Part shown: piece after piece, positions 8,845-17,631 of the stretch
Numbering within the stretch: the first letter of the stretch is position 1
How the letters are laid out: every line of letters starts with the position of its first letter
Source of the DNA: Halobacteriales archaeon QS_9_68_17
GTDB taxonomy: Archaea > Halobacteriota > Halobacteria > Halobacteriales > Natronoarchaeaceae
Reading direction: 5' to 3'
DNA length: 64,000 nucleotides
Assembly: GCA_003023565.1 (NCBI GenBank)
Contig: PXSA01000039.1
Location: forward strand, 29,720-93,719
The notes under the pieces: generated by a model
The model's database searches: none
Seen by the model: the letters and a program-made list of their open reading frames with translations, nothing else
Told to the model about the DNA's origin: nothing
Made by a program: the position numbers and the translations under genes

Positions 8845-10062
8845 CTAGAAGCCGGACGTTCCCTCGAGCCGGTGTTTCTCCGCCACCGATTCGTTTAGTT
8901 CGACCCCCAGCCCGGGGGTTTCGGGGACCTCGATGACACCGTCCCGGATCAGCGGCTCCTCACGCTCCGTCAGGTCGTCCCACCAGTCGACTTCGAGGGC
9001 GTGGTACTCCAGCAGGTCGAAGTTGGGGATCGTCGCGCCGAGGTGGACGCAGGCCATCGTCCCGATCGGACTGCAGACGTTGTGCGGGGAGATGGGCATA
9101 TAGTTCTCCTCGGCCCGGTCGGCGATGCGCGTCGTCTCCGCGAGGCCGCCGACGGTCGTCGGATCGGGGGTGACGATGTCCACGCCGTGGTCGTAGATCA
9201 GGTCGGTGAGTTCGTGGACGCGGAACCGGTTCTCGCCCGTCGCGACCGGCGTGTCCGTCGCCTTGGTGACCTCGATCTGGGCGGACGTGTTCTCCGGAGG
9301 GATGAGGTCCTCGAGCCACATCAGTTTGTACTCCTCGAGCTCGTGAGCCAGACGCTTCGCGCTCTCGACGGAGTAGTCCCAGTGACAGTCGAACGCGAGG
9401 TCGACGTCGTAGCCGATCTCGTCGCGGACGGCCTCGACGATCTCGCGTTTCCGCTCGATAGCGCCGTTCGATAGGCGGCCGTTGAACGGGTCGTTCTCGT
9501 TGTCGTCGGGCAGGTCGAGGTCGAACTTGATCGCGTCGAAGCCCATGTCGGTCACCCGGGCCGCCTCCGCGGCGTAGGCCTCCGGCGAGTACGCCTCGGC
9601 GTCCGCGTAGGCGGTCGCCCCGTCCTCGACCGCGTACGCTTCGCCGGCGTGGCAGTCGCAGTACATGCGGACCTCGTCGCGGTACTTCGACCCGAGGAGC
9701 TGGTACACCGGCAGGTCGAGGATCTTCCCGGCGGCGTCCCAGAGTGCGACCTCGATCCCGGAGGCGGCGGTCACGACCTTGCCGGTGGTGCCGCCGTGGC
9801 CGGACATCTCCTGGACGATGAGTCGGAACAGGCGCTCCGGGTCCAGCGGGTTCTCGCCGACGAGGAACCGCGTCGTGTACTCGACGAGTTCGGGGACGCC
9901 GCCGCCCCGATACGACTCGCCGATGCCGGTGACGCCGGCGTCGGTCTCGACCGTTATCAGGTTCCACTCGAAGTTTCCCTCGACGACGCAGGTCTTGATG
10001 TCGGTTATCTCCACGTCGCGGTCGGACTCGCGGTTCTCGACCCGGTCGGAATAGTCTCTCAT
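8845..10062 (-). CDS. XacD/GnaD-like sugar-acid dehydratase (enolase superfamily)
   Basis: This 405-aa protein of the mandelate-racemase/muconate-lactonizing family probably dehydrates an aldonic acid to a 2-keto-3-deoxy acid. Motifs in order are an N-terminal capping domain (ETDAGVTGIGESYRGGG), DAIKFDLDLP (catalytic Lys), DLAFDCHWD, WLEDLIPPEN and GENRFR (metal ligands), DPTTVGG, and PISPHNVCSP (catalytic His). The layout and the MYCDCH block resemble haloarchaeal D-xylonate dehydratase XacD and D-gluconate dehydratase. The ATG at 10062 overlaps the upstream gene's stop by four bases (ATGA), so the two genes are translationally coupled. A fused 698-aa reading in the ORF track is an artefact of open upstream frame. 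Substrate could be xylonate, arabinonate or another aldonate. Confidence 0.82.
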   Translation of the reverse strand: MRDYSDRVENRESDRDVEITDIKTCVVEGNFEWNLITVETDAGVTGIGESYRGGGVPELVEYTTRFLVGENPLDPERLFRLIVQEMSGHGGTTGKVVTAASGIEVALWDAAGKILDLPVYQLLGSKYRDEVRMYCDCHAGEAYAVEDGATAYADAEAYSPEAYAAEAARVTDMGFDAIKFDLDLPDDNENDPFNGRLSNGAIERKREIVEAVRDEIGYDVDLAFDCHWDYSVESAKRLAHELEEYKLMWLEDLIPPENTSAQIEVTKATDTPVATGENRFRVHELTDLIYDHGVDIVTPDPTTVGGLAETTRIADRAEENYMPISPHNVCSPIGTMACVHLGATIPNFDLLEYHALEVDWWDDLTEREEPLIRDGVIEVPETPGLGVELNESVAEKHRLEGTSGF

Positions 10063-11180
10063 GTCTCGGTCTCCGTCCGTTCGTATCGCCGCAGCGCGTC
10101 TTCGTCGAGCGGTACGCCGTGGCCGGGCCGGTCGGGGAGCCCGATCGTCCCGTCGCTGTCGGGTTCGAGCGGCTCCGCGACCACGTCGTCGAACACCTTC
10201 ACGTCCATGTCGCGGTAGAAATACTCGATCCAGAGGCCGTTCTCTATCGCGCCGAGCAGCGACGCGTGTAGGTTCCAGTTGTAGTGCGGCGCGATCGGAA
10301 CGTCGTACGCCGCCGCGTGGTTGGCGATCCTGAGCCACTCGGTAACGCCGCCGCAGACGGTCGCGTCCGGCTGGAGGATGCTCGCCGCCCCTCGGTCGTA
10401 CAGCGACGCGAAGCCGTGCCGCGTCCCCTCCAGTTCGCCCGTCGCGACGGGGTACGAGAGCGCGTCGTTCACGGTCGCCATCGTCTCCACCCTGTCGATC
10501 ATCACCGGCTCCTCGATGAAGTACGGGTCGTGGGGCTCGAACGCCCGGCACGCGCGGACGGCTTCGGGCGCGCTCGACCACACGCCGTTGGCGTCGAGCA
10601 GCAGCGTCCGCCCGGGGCCGATCTCGCCGCGGACCGCGGCGACGCGCTCCGCCTCCTCGTCGACGGAGCGCCGCCCGACCTTCATCTTGACGACGTCGTG
10701 GCCCTCGTCCAGATACCGCCGCATCTCCTCGCGCAGTCCCTCGTGACCCTTGTCGTCGCGGTAGTAGCCGCCGCTGGCGTACGAAGGGACGGACTCCGCG
10801 TACCCCCCGAGTAGCTTGTGCAGGGGCTGGTCGGCCGCCTTCCCCTTCACGTCCCAGAGGGCGATGTCGACGGTCGATATCGCGCGGAGCAGCAGGCCGG
10901 CCCGACCGATCTGGACGGTCCCCTCGTACATCTCGTGCCACAGTCGCTCCGTGTCACGCGGGTCCTCGCCGACCAGCATCGGTTCGAGCAGCGACTCCAC
11001 CGCGTCGGCGACGAGTTCCGCCCCCTCGTAGCCCAGCGTGTAGCCGACGCCTTCGTGACCGCTCTCGGTGCGGACGTGCGTGACGGCGTGGTCTCGGTAC
11101 GTCAGCGTCCGGTTGGAGAACGACACCGGCTCCTCGAGCGGGATCCTGATCGGATACGATTCCACGTCCGTGATCTCCAT
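10059..11180 (-). CDS. Mandelate racemase/muconate lactonizing enzyme-family protein
   Basis: This 373-aa enolase-superfamily protein has VVKMKVG (KxK catalytic pair), LLDANGVW, YFIEEPVM and TGELEG (three Mg2+ ligands in the usual D-E-E order), LQPDATVCGG, and APHYNWNLHAS (His). These residues are those of the mandelate racemase subgroup, so it should be a racemase or dehydratase for a hydroxy-acid or sugar acid. It is the first gene of a two-gene operon with the XacD-like dehydratase. The ATG at 11180 (MEITDVESYPIR) is favoured because the minus strand carries a TATA-like tttattta about 25-30 bp upstream. Divergent to a LarA-like gene. Confidence 0.8.
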   Translation of the reverse strand: MEITDVESYPIRIPLEEPVSFSNRTLTYRDHAVTHVRTESGHEGVGYTLGYEGAELVADAVESLLEPMLVGEDPRDTERLWHEMYEGTVQIGRAGLLLRAISTVDIALWDVKGKAADQPLHKLLGGYAESVPSYASGGYYRDDKGHEGLREEMRRYLDEGHDVVKMKVGRRSVDEEAERVAAVRGEIGPGRTLLLDANGVWSSAPEAVRACRAFEPHDPYFIEEPVMIDRVETMATVNDALSYPVATGELEGTRHGFASLYDRGAASILQPDATVCGGVTEWLRIANHAAAYDVPIAPHYNWNLHASLLGAIENGLWIEYFYRDMDVKVFDDVVAEPLEPDSDGTIGLPDRPGHGVPLDEDALRRYERTETET

Positions 11181-11279
11181 ACCGTAGGGGGCATGGATGT
11201 TCGTAAATAAAAGCTTGCACGGGCAAGTGTTGCCTCGGGGCATCGTTTACAACGGTCGCTCCACAAGGTCCCGAAAACG

Positions 11280-12578
11280 ATGGAGTTCCCTGCGCGCTCC
11301 GACGTAGACCACCTCGTCGACCCGCAGCCCCTCCCCCCGTTCGCGCGGGTCCGGTACGAACCGCCGTCGGAGACCGTTCCCGACCCCGCTGTGGCGGCCC
11401 GTTCGGAGCTCGATCGACTCCCCCTCGACGACCTCGACGCGGGCGCGACGGTGGCCGTCGGCGTCGGCAGCCGCGGTATCCACGCGATGGACGAGATAAC
11501 GGCCGCCGTCGCGTCGGCGCTCGACGAGCGCGGCTTCGACCCGGTCGTGGTGCCCGCGATGGGGAGCCACGGGGGCGCGACGCCCGAGGGACAGCGGGAG
11601 GTCCTGGAGTCGCTCGGCGTCGCCGAGGAGCGGGTGGGCGCGCCGATAGACGCCCGGCTGGAGGCGGAGCGGCTGGGCGAGGTGACGGTCGGCGGAACGA
11701 CCACGCCCGTCTACTTCTCGACGGCCGCCCTCGAAGCCGACGGCGTGCTGGTGGTGAACCGGGTCAAGCCGCACACGAACTTCACCGGTCCGGTCGAGAG
11801 CGGCCTCTGCAAGATGACCGTCGTCGGTCTCGGCAAGCAGCGGGGGGCGAACGCCTTCCACTCGACGGCGATCGAAGAGGGGTACGTCCCCACGCTGGAG
11901 GCTGCGCTCGATACTGTCGTGGACGCCGCGCCGCTCCTCGGCGGGATCGCGCTCGTCGAGAACTTCCGCGACGAGACCGCTCACGTCGAGGCGGTACGCC
12001 CCCGAGCGTTCACCGACCGCGAGCCGGAACTGCTGGAGCGCGCCTACGAGGAGATGGCGACGCTCCCGGTCGACGAGATCGATCTGCTCGTCGTCGACGA
12101 ACTCGGCAAGGAGATATCGGGCGCGGGGATGGACACGAACGTCATCGGACGGTACCGCGTCCTGAACGCCGAAGACCCGGAACATCCGGACGTCAAGCTC
12201 ATCTACGCGAGGGGGCTCACCGAGAAGACGAAGGGCAACGGCAGCGGCATCGGGCTCGCGGACGTCACCCGGCGGGCGGCGATAGACCAGCTCGACCTCC
12301 GGAAGACGTACGCGAACGTCCTGACCAGCGGTTCCCTCGCGAAGGCGAAGCTCCCGGTCGTGGCCCCGGACGACGAACTCGCGATCCGGGTCTCGCTGTC
12401 CGCCCTCGGCGGCTACGATCCCGGGACGGTGCGGATCGTCTGGATCCGCAACACGGAGGACCTCGCCGAGCTGCGCGTCTCCGCCCCGCTCGTCGACCGA
12501 CTCCCGGAGGACGCGACCGTCCTCGGCACCGAAACGCTCGCGTTCGAGGACGGCACGCGGTCGTTCGACAGCGGCTGA
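11280..12578 (+). CDS. LarA-like protein (lactate racemase domain, DUF2088 group)
   Basis: This 432-aa protein contains the N-terminal LarA-type domain: VAVGVGSRGIHAMDEI, then VPAMGSHGGATPEGQ and VNRVKPHTNFTGPVESGLCKM. LarA proteins use a nickel-pincer cofactor to racemise lactate; many distant relatives racemise or epimerise other hydroxy acids. I see no larB/C/E maturation genes in the window. A TATA-like gtttacaa lies about 28 bp before the ATG, indicating a leaderless mRNA. Its place beside two enolase-superfamily genes and an SDR suggests a hydroxy-acid or sugar-acid epimerase role; that is inference. Confidence 0.72.
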   Translation: MEFPARSDVDHLVDPQPLPPFARVRYEPPSETVPDPAVAARSELDRLPLDDLDAGATVAVGVGSRGIHAMDEITAAVASALDERGFDPVVVPAMGSHGGATPEGQREVLESLGVAEERVGAPIDARLEAERLGEVTVGGTTTPVYFSTAALEADGVLVVNRVKPHTNFTGPVESGLCKMTVVGLGKQRGANAFHSTAIEEGYVPTLEAALDTVVDAAPLLGGIALVENFRDETAHVEAVRPRAFTDREPELLERAYEEMATLPVDEIDLLVVDELGKEISGAGMDTNVIGRYRVLNAEDPEHPDVKLIYARGLTEKTKGNGSGIGLADVTRRAAIDQLDLRKTYANVLTSGSLAKAKLPVVAPDDELAIRVSLSALGGYDPGTVRIVWIRNTEDLAELRVSAPLVDRLPEDATVLGTETLAFEDGTRSFDSG

Positions 12579-12665
12579 CGCCGTCCGCTGACCGCCGACC
12601 GCGGCGCTGTCGATTGCCCCAACGGAAACGTTTTCACTCCTGTATTAAGTGAGCACGGATGTACC

Positions 12666-13454
12666 ATGGATCTCAACGTAGAGGGCAACGCAGCGCTCGT
12701 AACTGCGTCGTCGAGCGGTCTCGGGAAGGCGTCCGCGAAGGCGCTCGCCCGGGAGGGCGTCGACGTGGTGATCAACGGCCGGGACGAGGAGCGACTCGAC
12801 GAGGCGAGATCGGAGGTCGAGGCGGTGGCGACGGGCGAGGTCGTCGCCCGACCGGGAGACCTCACTGACGAGGACGACGTCGCGACGCTCGTAGAGACCA
12901 CGGTCGACGAGTTCGGCCGTCTCGACCACCTCGTGACGAGCGCGGGCGGGCCGCCCTCGGGACCGTTCCTCGACATCGAGGACGAGGACTGGTACGAGGC
13001 GTACGACCTGCTCGTGATGAGCGTCGTCCGACTCGCGCGGGAGGCCGCGCCGCATCTCCGCGAGGACGGCGGCGGGACCATCGTGACGATCACGTCCCGC
13101 AGCGTCAAGGAGGCCATCGACAGCCTCGTGCTCTCTAATTCGGTTCGGATGGGCGTCATCGGGCTGGAGAAGACGCTCTCGAAGGAGTTCGCTCCGGAGG
13201 TCCGGGCGAACGCGGTCCTGCCCGGCCCCCACGAGACGGCGCGCATTCGGGACCTCGTCGACCAGGCCGTCGAGCGGGGCGACTACGACTCCTACGAGGC
13301 GGGGATCGACGACTGGGCGGCGAACCCGCTCGAACGGATCGGCGACCCGATGGAACTCGGCAACACCATCGCCTTCCTCTCGTCGCCGCTCTCGGGCTAC
13401 GTTAACGGGACTGCGATACCGGTCGACGGCGGTTCGACGGGAGCGAACCTGTGA
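12666..13454 (+). CDS. Short-chain dehydrogenase/reductase family protein with atypical active site
   Basis: This 262-aa Rossmann protein has the SDR cofactor motif ASSSGLGKASAKAL, NGRDEERL, a variant NAG-type SAGGPPSG, the catalytic Ser region TITSRS, and C-terminal PVDGGST. The usual catalytic YxxxK is absent: the equivalent stretch reads LSNSVRMGVIGLEKTLSKEF, with Ser/Asn where Tyr is expected and Arg where Lys is expected. The same substitution occurs in a subgroup of SDRs, so it may be a real subgroup trait. The stop overlaps the GTG start of the broken cupin gene. It probably oxidises or reduces a hydroxy or keto acid in the same pathway as the neighbouring enolase-family enzymes. Confidence 0.8.
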   Translation: MDLNVEGNAALVTASSSGLGKASAKALAREGVDVVINGRDEERLDEARSEVEAVATGEVVARPGDLTDEDDVATLVETTVDEFGRLDHLVTSAGGPPSGPFLDIEDEDWYEAYDLLVMSVVRLAREAAPHLREDGGGTIVTITSRSVKEAIDSLVLSNSVRMGVIGLEKTLSKEFAPEVRANAVLPGPHETARIRDLVDQAVERGDYDSYEAGIDDWAANPLERIGDPMELGNTIAFLSSPLSGYVNGTAIPVDGGSTGANL

Positions 13455-13793
13455 GACCCGTCGACTTCGACGAGGTGACGGCGGACGAACCCCATGAGGG
13501 GTGGCGTCTCTCTGGCGGGCAGCGACCGGTTCAGCTTCGAGTGGTTCGAGAAACCGCCGGGTCACGGTTCCCCGATAGACGACCACGAGAACGAGCAGGT
13601 GTGTCCCTGTCTCGCCGGCGAACTCGCCGTCGCGACCGAGGACGAGGTGACGCTCACCGAGTACGACCCGGTGCTGCCCGAGTCCCCCGTGCCCCACCGC
13701 GTCCAGAGCACCGGCGACGAGACGGCGGTCGGCCTCGACGTGTTCGCGCCGGGCCGGTCGTTCGACTTCTGGACCGAGAGCAGTGAGGTACCT
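13451..13793 (+). pseudogene. Frameshifted cupin gene
   Basis: The gene starts at a GTG overlapping the SDR stop (GTGA) as MRPVDFDEVTADEPHEG. The matching continuation GVSLAGSDRFSFEWFEKPPG is in another frame, so the reading frame is lost near 13500. The second part has a cupin core with HENEQVCPCLAGELAV and VPHRVQSTGDETAVGLDVFAPG. Small cupins of this type sit in sugar and hydroxy-acid operons and bind a metal through His/Glu. The break could be natural decay or a missing base in the sequence. Confidence 0.65.
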
Positions 13794-14061
13794 CGCACGC
13801 ACCGCCGAGGGAGGCCCGCGGCTGGGGGACGACGAGGGGTTCGTCCCGCTCTCTTCGGCGGATCCGGCGCTCGATAGCGTTCGGGAGGCGCTCCCACAAG
13901 CCGCCGCGGGGACGCTCGCCGACGTTGACGCCGCGCCGGCCGACAGGGTCGACCGCAACGACCTCCCGCTCGGGCTGCCGCTGGAGCGGTTCGGGAAGCT
14001 CCGCCCCTTAGCGTGGGGGGGATGTCACGATGAGCGAGTAGCGGCGACCGAACGGGGATAA
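13783..14061 (+). pseudogene. N-terminal remnant of an FAH-family hydrolase/dehydratase
   Basis: The ORF starts MRYLARTAEGGPRLGDDEGF, a typical fumarylacetoacetate-hydrolase-family N-terminus (compare MRYFRLPDGDG in the intact gene at 52 kb). Similarity runs to LPLGLPLERFGKL near base 14000, just where the catalytic domain should begin (usually followed by a GLNY motif); the rest is unrelated and stops soon after. About three quarters of the gene is missing. It overlaps the end of the broken cupin, so the whole 3' end of this operon has decayed. Confidence 0.55.
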
Positions 14062-14179
14062 CGACCCGCTGTCGACTCTGATTCATGGCGCAAACGTCGC
14101 CAAAAATATCGTTCGTGTACGGATTATGGGAAAAGAACAGGTAGATTGTTAAGCATTCCCATTAATACAATGGACGCTT

Positions 14180-15223
14180 ATGGCAGATGACGGCACGCAG
14201 CGGCGAGATTTCCTGTACGGCGCGGCGACGGCGAGCGCTCTCGGCCTTGCTGGCTGTATCGACCCCAGCGGTGGCGGCGGCGACGACGGCGACACGTCGC
14301 TCCGCGTGGGCACGTCCGCCGGCGGGACGCGCGACGTCGGACTCGCCGTCGAGCGCGCCGTCAGCGAGCACAGCGACGAGATCGATTACTCGACGGTCGA
14401 GAGCCCGGGGTACATCGGGACCATCTACCGGATGGCGCAAGACCAGTTCAATGCGGGGATCACGGACAACAACTCGCTGACGAAGGCGCTGGACGACCGG
14501 GGCAGCTTCGCCGACGAGTCGGTCGACCGGGTCCCTCACTACGGGTTCTTCGCGTTCCCCTACAGCATCTACATCGTCGCCCGTAGCGAGACGGACATCG
14601 AGACGTTCGACGACCTCGCCGGTAAGAACGTGTATCCGGCGGAACCGGGCTACTCGACGCGCGCGACGACGCTCGACGTCTGGTCGCAAGACCCGACGGC
14701 GGACGTCTACGACGAGATGAACATCATGGACATGGGCGTCAGCGACGCCCCGGGCGCGATGGAAGAAGGCCGGATCGACGCCGCGATCGCCTACGGGACG
14801 CCGGGCGTCAGGTACACGGGCTGGGTGACGGAGTACGACGCCCGCGTCGACGTCTCGTACGTCGAGCCGACCGAGGCGCTGATCGAATCCGTCGAATCGT
14901 ACGGCGGTGCCGGCACCCGGCGGACCCCGTACGACGAGTGGAGCTTGGAACAGGACATCGGCACCGACGAGGTGCTCACCTGGGACCTGGAGGTCAACTA
15001 CACCTTCAACCCCGATGCCAGCGAGGACGCGGTGTACGAACTGTGCCGGGTCGTCGACGAACACACCGACACGGTCAACGAGGCCGAGGAGCAGTTCAAC
15101 GACTTCGAGTCCACCGAAGACATGCACGCGTCCGCGATCGAGCGGATCCCGGTCCATCCGGGTGCCGCGCAGTACTACCAGGACAACGACGCCTGGGACG
15201 ACAGCCTCGAGGTCGGAGACTGA
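14180..15223 (+). CDS. TAXI-family TRAP transporter solute-binding lipoprotein
   Basis: This 347-aa exported protein has a Tat signal RRDFLYGAATASALGLAGC whose final Cys is a lipobox, so it is anchored outside the membrane. The mature part has the TAXI fold signs: LRVGTSAGGTRDVGLAVERA, TDNNSLTKAL and YIVARSETDIETFDDLAGKNV. TAXI proteins bind small carboxylic acids such as glutamate or other organic acids and feed a TRAP permease. The fused permease follows 69 bases downstream. A TATA-like ttaagca lies about 25-30 bp upstream. The ligand is unknown; the sugar-acid genes just upstream make a sugar acid or hydroxy acid plausible. Confidence 0.88.
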   Translation: MADDGTQRRDFLYGAATASALGLAGCIDPSGGGGDDGDTSLRVGTSAGGTRDVGLAVERAVSEHSDEIDYSTVESPGYIGTIYRMAQDQFNAGITDNNSLTKALDDRGSFADESVDRVPHYGFFAFPYSIYIVARSETDIETFDDLAGKNVYPAEPGYSTRATTLDVWSQDPTADVYDEMNIMDMGVSDAPGAMEEGRIDAAIAYGTPGVRYTGWVTEYDARVDVSYVEPTEALIESVESYGGAGTRRTPYDEWSLEQDIGTDEVLTWDLEVNYTFNPDASEDAVYELCRVVDEHTDTVNEAEEQFNDFESTEDMHASAIERIPVHPGAAQYYQDNDAWDDSLEVGD

Positions 15224-15292
15224 GCACCGTTCGCCGACCAGCCTGCGACCGAACCCTTCGCAAGTGGGGACAAACGATACAAACACAGACAC

Positions 15293-17368
15293 ATGAGCCA
15301 ACGAACTGAGCAGCGGAGTAGCTTGGTGACCAAGGCCCTCAAAGGGCTGGATACAACCGTCACCGCGTCGGCGATCGTCTTCTGGGGGATCGTACTCGGG
15401 TGGGCGTACACACAGGCAATGTCGCGGGTCAAGTACGGCGTGATCTTCGTCGGAGCCGTTCTCACGGTCTACGCCATCGACCAGTCGCGACAGGCGCTCG
15501 ATGAGGGCGATAAACTCGACGCGGCCGTCCTGTTGCCGGCGTCGATCGTGCTCATCACGGCGTCCGTGTACTTCGCGTCGAACTTCAGGCAGGTGTACGT
15601 CATCCAGCAGGGCTACGCCACCGAGCACGAGTACATGCTCGCGCGTCTCATCATCGTCTCGATACTGTATCTCACCTGGCGCGAGTTCGGGAACCTGTTT
15701 CTCGGACTCGTCGGCGGCGTGATGATATACGGCGTGTTCGGCAACTACATCACCGGTATCCTCGGGCACGGGGGGATGACCGAACTGACGCTCCTACAGT
15801 CGCTGGTCACGGACCTGTACGGGTTCTACGGGAGTCTCACGCAGCTCACCGCCGCCTGGATCGCGCCGTTTCTCCTGTACGCGGGCCTGCTGTTCGCCTA
15901 CGGGGCTTTCGACCTGATCCTGCGCGTCGCCATCGAGTCGGCGAAGTACATCAGGTCCGGCGTGGCGCAGACGGCGGTGCTCGCGTCGACCGTCATCGGG
16001 TCGATCAACGGGTCCTACACGGCGAACGCGGCCATGACGGGGTCGTTCACGATCCCTACGATGAAAGACAGCGGGATGGCGAGTCACCGCGCGGCCGCCA
16101 TCGAGGCGGTCGCCTCGACCTCGGGACAAGTGCTGCCGCCCGTCATGGGCGCGTCGGCGTTCGTCATGGCGTCGTATCTGGGCGTCGCGTATCTCGACAT
16201 CGTCGTCGCGGGCATCTTCCCGGCGGCGATCCTCGTTGCCTCGATCGGCATCGCCGTCCACTACGTCGCGATCAGCGACACGAGCAGTCAAGAGATGGAG
16301 TTCTCCGAGTTCTTCGACGAGGCACTGACGCGCTCGGAGAAGGTCGCCGAAGGGATCCGGTTCGGCGTCCCCTTCCTCGTGCTCGTCTACCTGCTCGGCG
16401 TCGTGCAGTTCACGGTGATGACGGCAGCGCTGTGGACGATCGTTGCGATGATCGCGATGGGCGTCGCCGTCCCGGTCCTCCGATCGATCTACGACTGCGC
16501 GGTCGGCGGCGTCTCCTGGTACGAACCGAGGAGCGACGACGGTCTCAGGCAGTTCCTCCCGGCTCCGCTTCGGACCGGGTTCCGGTTCCGCCCGGTGAGC
16601 CAGTTCTCGACGGAGTTCTGGAACACCGTCTACGGCTTCCGCCGCGGCGCGATCATCCTCGCGCCCATCGCGATCATCCTGGTGGCGGTCAACGGCGTCA
16701 TCGACATCTTCAGCGTGACCGGCGTCCCGAACAAGATCGCCTTGCTGCTCATCGACCTCTCGGGCGGCGTGCTGTTGTTTGCCGTCCTCCTCGGGATGCT
16801 CGTCGCCATACTGATGGGCATCGGGATGCCGACGGTCGCCGCGTACGTCATCGTCGCCATCCTGATCGCGCCGACGTTCATCTCCGACTTCGGTATCCCC
16901 GAAATAACGGCCCACTACACGGTGTTCTACGCCGCGATCCTGGCGGGCATCACGCCGCCGGTCGCCACGGCGGCCGTGGTGACGGCCGGTATCGCCGGGG
17001 CGAACTTCTGGCGCGTCTGCGGGGCCGCGATCAAGATCGCCGCGCCGCTTTTCGTCCTGCCTATCGCCTTCGTCTACAACCCCGGACTCGTCTCTATGAC
17101 GATCGACACGACGACCGTGGTCGCCGGCACGCTCGTTATGTTCGGCGCTATCACCATCATATACGGCTTGAACTACCCGTTCCGGATGGATGCCGGGCGT
17201 CGTTTATCGCTCCGGTCTCTCCTGACGGTCCTCGGGGTACTCATCATGACGCATCCGAACAGGCTGTTCAAAGCCGCCGGGATCGCGACGTTCGCCATCG
17301 TCTTCGTCGGCGAGAAGGTCGTGGTGCGCGGGCTGAAGCTCCCGTTCCTCGAAGGGGTGGGACAATGA
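15293..17368 (+). CDS. TRAP transporter fused permease (4TM + 12TM)
   Basis: This 691-aa, highly hydrophobic protein carries about 16-18 membrane segments. It joins the small (DctQ-like) and large (DctM-like) TRAP permease parts in one chain, as is usual for TAXI-type systems. The large-subunit core shows STVIGSINGSYTANAAMTG, LPPVMGASAFVMASYLG and AGITPPVATAAVV, typical of the ion-coupled substrate pathway. Transport should be driven by a sodium or proton gradient. It follows the binding protein and overlaps the next small gene by four bases (ATGA), so all three are one operon. Confidence 0.9.
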   Translation: MSQRTEQRSSLVTKALKGLDTTVTASAIVFWGIVLGWAYTQAMSRVKYGVIFVGAVLTVYAIDQSRQALDEGDKLDAAVLLPASIVLITASVYFASNFRQVYVIQQGYATEHEYMLARLIIVSILYLTWREFGNLFLGLVGGVMIYGVFGNYITGILGHGGMTELTLLQSLVTDLYGFYGSLTQLTAAWIAPFLLYAGLLFAYGAFDLILRVAIESAKYIRSGVAQTAVLASTVIGSINGSYTANAAMTGSFTIPTMKDSGMASHRAAAIEAVASTSGQVLPPVMGASAFVMASYLGVAYLDIVVAGIFPAAILVASIGIAVHYVAISDTSSQEMEFSEFFDEALTRSEKVAEGIRFGVPFLVLVYLLGVVQFTVMTAALWTIVAMIAMGVAVPVLRSIYDCAVGGVSWYEPRSDDGLRQFLPAPLRTGFRFRPVSQFSTEFWNTVYGFRRGAIILAPIAIILVAVNGVIDIFSVTGVPNKIALLLIDLSGGVLLFAVLLGMLVAILMGIGMPTVAAYVIVAILIAPTFISDFGIPEITAHYTVFYAAILAGITPPVATAAVVTAGIAGANFWRVCGAAIKIAAPLFVLPIAFVYNPGLVSMTIDTTTVVAGTLVMFGAITIIYGLNYPFRMDAGRRLSLRSLLTVLGVLIMTHPNRLFKAAGIATFAIVFVGEKVVVRGLKLPFLEGVGQ

Positions 17369-17592
17369 GTTCACCGGACGAGCCGCCGGAAGAGATGGTC
17401 GACACCGAAGACGTCAGCGGACTCGACGAGTTGGTCCCGCCACGGCTCATGCCGATATGGAGCCGCGTCCGGCTGATTCAGGACTTCCGCGGCGCGCACG
17501 GCAGGACGTACGTCAAGGTCATGGAAGCGATCATCGCGGTCGTGCTCACCGTCGGCTACGTCTACTGGCTCTCGCTCTACCTCGCCGCGTGA
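17365..17592 (+). CDS. Small one-helix membrane protein coupled to the TRAP permease
   Basis: A 75-aa protein hidden inside a longer shadow ORF. Its ATG overlaps the permease stop (ATGA), a strong sign of translational coupling. An acidic N-terminus (DEPPEEMVDTEDVSGLDEL) leads to an amphipathic stretch PIWSRVRLIQDFRGAHGRTY and one transmembrane helix (AIIAVVLTVGYVYWLSLYLA) at the C-terminus. It is too small to be a DctQ subunit, and the permease already contains that part. I do not know a named family; an accessory or assembly subunit of the transporter is the simplest idea. Confidence 0.75.
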   Translation: MSSPDEPPEEMVDTEDVSGLDELVPPRLMPIWSRVRLIQDFRGAHGRTYVKVMEAIIAVVLTVGYVYWLSLYLAA

Positions 17593-17631
17593 CCGCCGGC
17601 CGAGGCGACCCGGTCCCGCTTTCGCTCCGGG

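Noticed and set aside
8845-10941. A 698-aa fusion of the dehydratase with an upstream extension
   Set aside because: The first 290 residues are out-of-frame reading of the next enolase-family gene. The real start is the ATG at 10062 with a four-base overlap.
15794-16915. 373-aa minus-strand ORF, rich in Asp/Arg/His
   Set aside because: Antisense of the TRAP permease helices; no domain or normal codon pattern.
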